Part shown: piece after piece, positions 1 through 6,137 of the stretch | How positions within the stretch are numbered: the first letter of the stretch is position 1 | Layout: each line of letters starts with the position of its first letter | DNA from: Muribaculaceae bacterium | GTDB lineage: Bacteria > Bacteroidota > Bacteroidia > Bacteroidales > Muribaculaceae | Reading direction: 5' to 3' | DNA length: 7,959 nucleotides | NCBI GenBank assembly: GCA_029060585.1 | Contig: JAIDTS010000426.1 | Coordinates: 1-7,959 of the forward strand | The notes under the pieces: model-generated | What the model was told of the DNA's origin: nothing | What the model saw: only the letters and a program-made list of their open reading frames with translations | The model's database searches: none | Position numbers and translations under genes: made by a program

Positions 1-2959
1 TTGTATATGCGAGTGTCGGACGCGGATACTCTGCATTAGGATTGTCAACGCTCCAGCTGTCATAGAGGTGAGTCATGAGAAGACCACCCTGGCCGTCGCC
101 GGCGGCGTTATAGAAAGGCTGCTGGAATGCACCGCTGATGCTGCGGGTGACGTCCCACGCACCGGTGAATTGCACCGCGAGGCTAAGACCACGCCAGCTT
201 GCGCCGAGGTTGAGACCTGCGATGAAGCGAGGATCGTCGGTCTTGCCGTAGTCGCGGCTGGTATCGTTGCCGTCGATCTTACCGTCACCGTTAAGGTCAA
301 CGTAAATAGGATCGCCGGGATTGAGCTTGCTGTTCGGTTTAAGCTGCTCAGGGATTGGCACACCATATTCCGCCATGTAGCGGGCTTCGGCGGTGTCGTC
401 GTAATAGCCCCAGAAGAGCATCTGTGAGCGTGCGCCGATTCGGTGTCCTACGGTCTTCTGATAATCATAGCTCTGAGGAGCCTGTCCGTCCTGAATGATC
501 TTGTTGTCATTATATGAGAGGTTGAAGCGAGCCCAATAGCTGAAGTCCTTGCCAACGAAGTCGCTCCAGCCTACGGAGAGTTCCCAGCCCCAGCTGTCTA
601 CGATACCGTAGTTGGTCATCGCCGGAGTATATCCGAGAATAGTCGATGCATTGTAATTCTGAAGGAGGATGTCCGTACGGTGCTCCTTATAATAGTCGAA
701 GCTTGTCTTGAGGCGGTCGTTGAAGAACTGGATTTCTACACCGTAGTTCTGCTTAACAGCCTTTTCCCATGTCAGATCGGGGTTGTTCTTCTGCATTTCC
801 CATGCACCGGGAAGTGTACCGTATACACCGTTGCCGGTTCCGAAGTTGTAACCGTAGGGATTTTCGCTTGTAGGTCGCTCGAGGACAGCTCCCGCATTGA
901 TTCCGAAGGGGTCTGAGAGGTACATGAATCGGCTGCCACCGATCTTGTCGTTACCTACCTTACCGAGAGTAGCGCGGAACTTGAGGAAAGAGAGCCAGGG
1001 CTGAAGGCCTTCCATGAATTTCTCGTTGCTTACAACCCATCCGATAGATCCGGCGGGGAAAGCACCGAAGCGTTTGCCGGGTGCGAAGTTCTCGGAACCG
1101 TTGTAGCCGAAGTTGACCTCTGCCAGATAACGGTTGTCGTAGTCATATGTCACACGGCCTACGAGACCTACGTAGCCACGTGCGATGTCGGAGTATGTCT
1201 TGGGATAATATTCCTTGCTCTGGTTGTAGAGTATGAGGGCTGACAGGTTGTTGTCGCCGAACTCGCGGTTCCAGTTAAGACCAGCCTCAAGATACCAGTT
1301 ACGCCATTTGCCGGTAGACTGTACCTTATAGCTGGCAGCCTCCTCGAAGCTTGTAGTGATGAATTCCATCGTTCCGTCGGGCATCATGCGTGGAGTTACA
1401 GTAGCCGCGCTTGATGTAAGTTCCTTCTGCTGGTTGAAGCCGCTGTTGTATGATCCCTTCACGCGGAGCGAGAGGTTCTTTGTGATTACGTCGAGTTTTT
1501 GATCAACGATAAGGTCGGTCGTAATGGTGTTGGCCGTGTTGTGGTAAGCACCCGGCTGATAAGTGACATAAGTCATAGGACTCGAGCCGATGAACGGAAG
1601 AGTCACTGAGTGGGGATTGCCTTCTGCGTCATACTCAATGTTGTAGTCGGCGTCGGTATTGGTGCCGATATAACGGCCCTGGTCATCGAAACCTGCACTT
1701 GAGAACGGGGTGGCGGCGTATATGGCCTTCACCATACCAGAAGCGCCCTGTCCTGTACGTGGCTTCGCGCTGCTATCGATCTTACCGGCAACGTTGACGG
1801 TCACTGTAGTTGTAGGAGTTACGCTAATGTCGAGGTTCGAGCGGTAGTTGAAACGATTGTAGCGGTAGTCAAACGCGAAGTCATCGCGGCCATATTGGTC
1901 GAAGATACCGTCCTGGCTGAAGAAGCCGGCAGAGATGAAGTAGCGTACACGCTTATTGCCTCCTGATATGTTTACGTTGTGCTGCTGCTGGAATGTGGTC
2001 TTCTTGAAGATGTAGTCAGTCCAACGCATGTTCGGGAATCGGATGCTGTTGATATAGTCAGTTGCCTGGAAGCGTGAGATGATATCGTCGGAGAAGACTG
2101 CACCCTGTCCGTCGCTGGCCATCATATAGTTGTAGAAGTTGGCGTATTCTACTGAGTTTGCCATTTCGATGAGCTTTGTGGGCTGCTGAGCGGAGAAGTT
2201 GAGCGATACGTCGATCTTTGCCTTACCTTCCTTACCGCGTTTGGTGGTCACAAGGATAACACCGTTTGCACCACGCACACCGAACACCGCTGTCGCAGAG
2301 GCGTCCTTAAGCACTGATATAGATTCGATTTCGTTAGGGTCGATGTCCCACATATCTCGTTCTACACCGTCGACCTGGATAAGGGGTTTTGCATTATCGC
2401 TGTTGAATGTGGCCTTACCACGGACGAAGATGTCTGCAGCGTCAGAACCGGGCTCACCTGAGTACTGTACAGTCGACACACCGGATAGCTGACCTGCGAG
2501 GACGTTGTTGACCGAGCTGACCGGAGTACGGGTAAGGTCTTCATTCTTAATAGAAGAGACGGCGCCGGTCATTGTCACTTTCTTCTGTGTACCGAAAGCG
2601 ACAACCTCGACAGCGTCAAGCATGGCGGAAGATTCCTTAAGGACAACCTTCATGCCTTGTGATGCGGGGAGTTCCTGTGTCTCATATCCTACATATGAGA
2701 ACACGAGTTTCGCTCCCGGTTTACATTTGATGGAGAAATTACCGTCAAGGTCAGTGGAAGTTCCGATAGTTGATTTGGCAACCATGACAGTCGCTCCGAT
2801 AAGAGGCTCGCCTTGGTCGTCGAATACGCTACCGGTCACCGCTGTCTCCTGCGCGTAAAGCGCCAACGTAGCAAAAAGGCACACCAAGGCCGCTAAGAGC
2901 CTGCTGCCTCCCTGCATTCGTTTCAATACTGACAAAACGTGATTGTTTTCGTATTTCAT
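1..2959 (-). CDS. SusC-family TonB-dependent outer-membrane receptor (C-terminus cut by window edge)
   Basis: This is an outer-membrane importer of the SusC/RagA family, which takes up glycan fragments using TonB energy, usually capped by a SusD lipoprotein. The frame is open for 986 codons from ATG 2959 to the left edge without a stop; the family is usually about 1000-1100 residues, so only the last barrel strands are missing. Seen in order: a signal peptide whose hydrophobic core is about residues 21-35, ending ALYAQ|E at 37; a carboxypeptidase-D-like beta-sandwich (about 39-112, with GATV and DLDGNFSI); a TonB-box-like LDAVEVVAFGTQKK (114-127); a plug with the family signatures QVDGVERD (195-202), SVLKDASATAVFG (215-227) and RGANGVILVTTKRG (229-242); then the barrel. 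An EF-hand-like loop, DLNGDGKIDGND, lies at 888-899, as is common in SusC proteins. No STN domain is present. Met15 (codon at 2917) is an alternative start that would give a more typical signal peptide. A promoter and long leader precede the gene. The transported substrate cannot be read from the sequence. Confidence 0.96.
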   Translation of the reverse strand, partial: MKYENNHVLSVLKRMQGGSRLLAALVCLFATLALYAQETAVTGSVFDDQGEPLIGATVMVAKSTIGTSTDLDGNFSIKCKPGAKLVFSYVGYETQELPASQGMKVVLKESSAMLDAVEVVAFGTQKKVTMTGAVSSIKNEDLTRTPVSSVNNVLAGQLSGVSTVQYSGEPGSDAADIFVRGKATFNSDNAKPLIQVDGVERDMWDIDPNEIESISVLKDASATAVFGVRGANGVILVTTKRGKEGKAKIDVSLNFSAQQPTKLIEMANSVEYANFYNYMMASDGQGAVFSDDIISRFQATDYINSIRFPNMRWTDYIFKKTTFQQQHNVNISGGNKRVRYFISAGFFSQDGIFDQYGRDDFAFDYRYNRFNYRSNLDISVTPTTTVTVNVAGKIDSSAKPRTGQGASGMVKAIYAATPFSSAGFDDQGRYIGTNTDADYNIEYDAEGNPHSVTLPFIGSSPMTYVTYQPGAYHNTANTITTDLIVDQKLDVITKNLSLRVKGSYNSGFNQQKELTSSAATVTPRMMPDGTMEFITTSFEEAASYKVQSTGKWRNWYLEAGLNWNREFGDNNLSALILYNQSKEYYPKTYSDIARGYVGLVGRVTYDYDNRYLAEVNFGYNGSENFAPGKRFGAFPAGSIGWVVSNEKFMEGLQPWLSFLKFRATLGKVGNDKIGGSRFMYLSDPFGINAGAVLERPTSENPYGYNFGTGNGVYGTLPGAWEMQKNNPDLTWEKAVKQNYGVEIQFFNDRLKTSFDYYKEHRTDILLQNYNASTILGYTPAMTNYGIVDSWGWELSVGWSDFVGKDFSYWARFNLSYNDNKIIQDGQAPQSYDYQKTVGHRIGARSQMLFWGYYDDTAEARYMAEYGVPIPEQLKPNSKLNPGDPIYVDLNGDGKIDGNDTSRDYGKTDDPRFIAGLNLGASWRGLSLAVQFTGAWDVTRSISGAFQQPFYNAAGDGQGGLLMTHLYDSWSVDNPNAEYPRPTLAYT

Positions 2960-2983
2960 GATTAGTTTGAATGTGGTTAGTTA

Positions 2984-3007
2984 TTATTGTTATTGTTTGA
3001 TTTATTG
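2984..3007 (-). repeat. CAATAA repeats in the susC leader
   Basis: Three copies of CAATAA (minus strand; at 2984-2989, 2990-2995 and 3002-3007) sit in a low-complexity A/C/T stretch almost free of G, about 25-50 nt before the susC ATG. Such G-poor sequence should stay single-stranded. That would suit translation initiation in Bacteroidota, which rely little on Shine-Dalgarno pairing. This may simply be compositional bias. Confidence 0.4.
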
Positions 3008-3061
3008 TTGTTTAGATCGTTATTTAAAAGGTTGAAAATTGAATTATAGGTTAATTATTAA

Positions 3062-3115
3062 GCTTGTGATGATAGAAGAAACTGTTAAAAAATCCTCATC
3101 ATCTCAAGCACAGTT
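3062..3115 (-). promoter_or_regulatory. Potential structured element in the susC 5' leader
   Basis: Two sets of complementary arms lie at the start of the predicted susC leader. Stem A pairs GCTTG (3109-3105) with CAAGC (3066-3062) and TGATGA (3101-3096) with TCATCA (3072-3067), separated by a 3-nt AGA bulge on one side: 11 base pairs in all. Stem B pairs AACTGT (3115-3110) with ACAGTT (3085-3080). The arms interleave (B, A, B, A), so the two stems either form an H-type pseudoknot or exclude each other. I recognise no known riboswitch class. A role in controlling susC expression is inference. Confidence 0.4.
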
Positions 3116-3129
3116 AGGTCAATTGTCCG

Positions 3130-3161
3130 CAAAGATACAAATAATTTTTAATAAAAATCAA
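3130..3161 (-). promoter_or_regulatory. Bacteroidota-type housekeeping promoter for susC
   Basis: On the minus strand TATCTTTG (3137-3130) matches the Bacteroidota -7 consensus TAnnTTTG exactly, and TTG (3161-3159), the end of a TTTTTTG run, fits the -33 element with a 21-nt spacer. It is the only TAnnTTTG match I found in this intergenic region. Transcription should start about 4-7 nt further on, near 3126-3123, giving a leader of about 165 nt. The start site is inferred from the consensus and is not measured. Confidence 0.8.
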
Positions 3162-3184
3162 AAAATGTCCGATAATTTTTCGGA
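3160..3184 (-). terminator. Putative intrinsic terminator of the DUF362-GH2 operon
   Basis: On the minus strand TCCGA (3184-3180) and TCGGA (3172-3168) form a 5-bp stem around a 7-nt AT-only loop. The stem is followed by CA and then six T (3165-3160), with more T-rich sequence after that. It lies about 108 nt past the GH2 stop codon. The stem is short, so termination may be partial. The T-tract is also the left part of the susC -33 box, so terminator and promoter overlap. Confidence 0.5.
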
Positions 3185-3292
3185 TTTAACATAATTTTAA
3201 TTACTTCGGAGAAGAGAGTGGCAACTCGATGGAACGTCAACTAAACCGGTACCAAATTAATACTCCATTTTTTGTGAGTCTCGGCCTTAATC

Positions 3293-6115
3293 TTAAAAGG
3301 CGAAACGGAGTGAGAGGCAAATGCCTTCGTCGCCGGGCTTGATACGTACTTTGGTCGGCTGGGAGCGTGGACCATGTTCGGGTATTGGCTTAAAGGAACG
3401 CATCGCGTTGATGTCGAGAAGGAACGAGATGTCGCCTTCCGGGAACGGCTGCATTCTGTCTTCTCCCTTCACGCCTTCGGGTTCCTGAGGAGTGAATACC
3501 CGCAGGAACACACCGTCGGTGGCTGATGATACGGTTAAGTCTGAATCCTCACCTTCCAATACTGCCCAGTAGAGCGAGCCGTGATAACCCTTAAATTCAG
3601 GATATAAAAGGTTTTCGAATGTGTTTCCTGTGATAGTGTTGTTGTAGTCTTTGTGCCACAACCCGAAGTTGGCTCCGCGCTGACGGTTTTTCCATACCCG
3701 GTATGGCCCTGCGCCAAGCCAGGTCATTCCCTTCACATCCGATTCCGGATAGGAGAAAGTCAGTCCGATATCCGTAATCAGGTCATCGTAGACAGGGTCT
3801 CCGTCGATTTTTCCACCTGCGCGGTTAAGCATCACGGCGTCCATGGAAAGGATGCCATTGCCATTCATCCTCCATACGATGCTGTCGATACCCCCGATAT
3901 ATCTAACTGTAAAAACTGCATCGTCGCCGTCTGTCCTTACCGCCGTCTCCTTTACCTTGGCACGCATGCCGACAGCCACAGGTCCCTCGCCGAACGGCAC
4001 TTTTTTTCCATTGGCCTGAATATCTGTGATAATGCCCGTCATTCGGTCGAAACTTACAGATACCTTTTGGGAGTTGAGAGTTACCGTGTCATCGGTTTTA
4101 CTGAATCCTGCTTTGGCTACATCCCTGCCGTTGTCTCTATCGGAAGTTGCAAGATAGTCGGCTGCGAACTTTATGGGCCAAGTACGTGTCAGTACCGAAC
4201 GGCCATATGGATCAAACATCTCCAACTCAAGCACATCTGCCTCGAAGAAGTCTGCCGGAAGGGCGAACCGCGCGCGTCCCGTCTCTGATGGAGCTATCGC
4301 CGGCAGCGTGACATCTCCTGAGGCAAGAAGGGTCTTTACTCCACCGGATTCAGGAGAGGATATCTTGTAGGTGCGCCAATCCATGTGGCAGTCAGAGAAA
4401 TCGGTGAAGAGAAACTCGTTTGTCACGAGCATAGTGCCGTCAAACGATGGCGTTATGTTGAATGGTGTGAACTGAATCGGAGCCCATACATCGCGAATAG
4501 TAAAGAAACTTCCTTCCTTCTCGCGATACGGGCCCACGATTCCGTCGCAACCGTTTGAACCGTCGCTATCGAGCCATCCTTCTCGGTCTGTCCGGGCTAT
4601 CGCCTCGTCGACGAAAGCCCAGATGAATCCTCCGGCAAACATCGGATTGCGGCGATACATTTCCCAGAAATCCTCAAGTCCTGATCCTGCACCCTTGTCG
4701 TAGCGTGAATGCAGGAATTCTGTAGGCATGAAGACTTTCCATCCATTGCCTAATTTCCCCGGGCCTGTCTGATAGGAAGGGTAGTGGTGGGTGTCAATGC
4801 CGTCGAAGTCTCCCCATGGATGCACCACATGTCTTTTCTGGGGATCTAGCTTGGAGAACATGCCGTCAAGCTCTCGGTTCCAGCCTCCTTCGTTGCCGTT
4901 GCTCCAGATGAAGATGCTCGGGTGATTTACGTCTCGAGCGATAAACTCGCGGAGCATGGAGAGTCCCACCTCCGTGTCATATGCGTCGTGCCATCCCGGC
5001 AGCTCATTGAGGTAGAGAAGTCCGATTGAGTCGCATGCTTCGAGGAAATGTCTGTCCGGAGGATAGTGGGAGCGGATGGCGTTCATGTTCATTTCCTTGA
5101 TCAGCATCGCGTCTTCAATACTCTGCTCTTTATTGAGGGTTCGACCCGTCTCCGGATGGAAACAATGTCTGTTGACTCCTTTTACAAGGAGTTTCGTTCC
5201 ATTGAGATAGATGCCGTCCTTCTCCCTGAATTCAATATCCCTGAACCCTATTCTTTCAGTAAGTCTGTGGACGGGTTGACCTTTAGCGTCGATGAGTGTG
5301 TAGCTTACGTCGTAGAGATTGGGATGCTCGCAGTCCCATGGTTTTATGTCTTGCCATTCGGTAATGAATCTGGTGCTGTCACCTGAAAGGTCAGCCATTT
5401 TAATTCCCAGTGACGAGCCGTCGGAAGCAGATTTCACCTCCACCTCCACGGAAGTTCCTTTTTTTACTCCTGAAGTGAATATATAGGAGGATAGTCTTCC
5501 GTCGGCTTTAGCGTCAACCGCTATCCTCTCTATATGTGACTGTGGTTTCACTTCAAGATAGACAGGGCGATATATGCCGCCGAAAAGCCACCAGTCGGCC
5601 CTTCTCTCGCCCTTGTTGACTGAGGCATTAGATGATTCCTTGCTGACCGATACCTCGAGAGTGTTGTCTTCGGCACCATACTTCAGAAGTTTAGTGACAT
5701 CATAAGAGAATTCTGTAAAGCCTCCCTGATGTGTCTTTCCGGCAGACTTGCCGTTGACCTTCACATCTGTATCTGTCATCGCGCCCTCGAATACAATCCT
5801 TACAGTCTTCCCTTTCCATTCCCGGGGAACGGCGAAATAATATCGGTAGAGTCCGGTCTCGTCGTTAGGTTTCGCATCTTTGTCGAGATAGAATCGGCCG
5901 TAGGTATAACCTCCGAAACCCTGCTGCTCCCATTGCGAGGGTACCTCGATCTTAGACCATTTACCGGAGTTCATCCCTTCAGAGCAATAGAAGTCCCAGG
6001 TTCGGGTGTTTCCAGCACCAGTGCCCGACAAATATATACGTTCCGTATCAATTCCTTGCGCGGAAGCGGAAAGGAAGGCTAACATCGCGGCGACTGAAAT
6101 AAGCAACTTTTTCAT
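3293..6115 (-). CDS. Secreted glycoside hydrolase family 2 enzyme, beta-galactosidase-like
   Basis: A complete 940-residue GH2 glycosidase with a LacZ-like five-domain plan, predicted to release beta-linked sugars, perhaps galactose, from the non-reducing end of glycans. The signal peptide MKKLLISVAAMLAFLSASAQ has no lipobox, so the enzyme is probably periplasmic. Domains: sugar-binding jelly roll (about 30-190), Ig-like domain (about 192-292), TIM barrel (about 293-550), a second Ig-like region (about 555-655) and a LacZ small-chain-like beta-sandwich (about 670-940, with WLGAGPY at 799-805). Catalytic candidates are the acid/base E409 in WSNGNEGG and the nucleophile E466 in MPTEFLH. The segments KGVNRHCFHP (312-321), DVNHPS (395-400) and GGFIWAFVDE (495-504) match LacZ segments, but LacZ RHEHHP is RHCFHP here. 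The start ATG directly precedes the signal peptide; the region before it is A-rich with no Shine-Dalgarno. It lies 21 nt after the DUF362 fusion gene, probably in one operon. GH2 also includes beta-glucuronidases and other activities, so the exact substrate is open. Confidence 0.93.
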   Translation of the reverse strand: MKKLLISVAAMLAFLSASAQGIDTERIYLSGTGAGNTRTWDFYCSEGMNSGKWSKIEVPSQWEQQGFGGYTYGRFYLDKDAKPNDETGLYRYYFAVPREWKGKTVRIVFEGAMTDTDVKVNGKSAGKTHQGGFTEFSYDVTKLLKYGAEDNTLEVSVSKESSNASVNKGERRADWWLFGGIYRPVYLEVKPQSHIERIAVDAKADGRLSSYIFTSGVKKGTSVEVEVKSASDGSSLGIKMADLSGDSTRFITEWQDIKPWDCEHPNLYDVSYTLIDAKGQPVHRLTERIGFRDIEFREKDGIYLNGTKLLVKGVNRHCFHPETGRTLNKEQSIEDAMLIKEMNMNAIRSHYPPDRHFLEACDSIGLLYLNELPGWHDAYDTEVGLSMLREFIARDVNHPSIFIWSNGNEGGWNRELDGMFSKLDPQKRHVVHPWGDFDGIDTHHYPSYQTGPGKLGNGWKVFMPTEFLHSRYDKGAGSGLEDFWEMYRRNPMFAGGFIWAFVDEAIARTDREGWLDSDGSNGCDGIVGPYREKEGSFFTIRDVWAPIQFTPFNITPSFDGTMLVTNEFLFTDFSDCHMDWRTYKISSPESGGVKTLLASGDVTLPAIAPSETGRARFALPADFFEADVLELEMFDPYGRSVLTRTWPIKFAADYLATSDRDNGRDVAKAGFSKTDDTVTLNSQKVSVSFDRMTGIITDIQANGKKVPFGEGPVAVGMRAKVKETAVRTDGDDAVFTVRYIGGIDSIVWRMNGNGILSMDAVMLNRAGGKIDGDPVYDDLITDIGLTFSYPESDVKGMTWLGAGPYRVWKNRQRGANFGLWHKDYNNTITGNTFENLLYPEFKGYHGSLYWAVLEGEDSDLTVSSATDGVFLRVFTPQEPEGVKGEDRMQPFPEGDISFLLDINAMRSFKPIPEHGPRSQPTKVRIKPGDEGICLSLRFAF

Positions 6116-6123
6116 CTCGTTTT

Positions 6124-6137
6124 ATGTTTCTGAACAT
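6124..6137 (-). other. Short inverted repeat between the DUF362 fusion and GH2 genes
   Basis: ATGTT (6137-6133) and AACAT (6128-6124) form a perfect 5-bp inverted repeat around a 4-nt loop. It overlaps the last base of the TGA stop of the upstream gene and ends 8 nt before the GH2 ATG. No T-tract follows, so it is not a terminator. It could modulate GH2 translation or mRNA processing, but an AT-rich repeat this short can arise by chance. Confidence 0.3.

Larger units (their letters stand above)
2960..3292 (-). other. Intergenic region between the GH2 gene and susC
   Basis: This 333-base AT-rich stretch has no credible coding frame. Read on the minus strand it holds, in order: about 108 nt of GH2 3' untranslated sequence, a small hairpin followed by six T (3184-3160), a promoter (-33 at 3161-3159, -7 at 3137-3130), and a leader of about 165 nt with complementary arms at 3115-3062 followed by a low-complexity CAA/TAA-rich tail up to the susC start. 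The palindromes ACCGGT and GGTACC overlap at 3245-3253, with no evident function. The layout indicates that susC has its own transcription start and does not depend on read-through from the GH2 operon. Confidence 0.8.

Noticed and set aside
252..298. EF-hand-like loop in SusC as a possible dockerin or unusual calcium site
   Set aside because: DxNGDGxID loops near the C-terminus are common across SusC proteins, so this is a family trait and not an added domain.
888..914. Plus-strand frames antisense to susC, such as the one ending near 916
   Set aside because: The susC frame covers this strand completely and shows clear family motifs, while the antisense frame shows none.
3245..3253. Overlapping palindromes ACCGGT and GGTACC as an operator
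   Set aside because: They are only 6 bp each, far from the promoter, without a T-tract, and readily explained by chance.
3653..4288. Open frame of 211 codons on the plus strand
   Set aside because: It lies wholly antisense to the well-supported GH2 gene, and its protein is a Cys/His-rich patchwork without recognisable domains, so it is a shadow frame.
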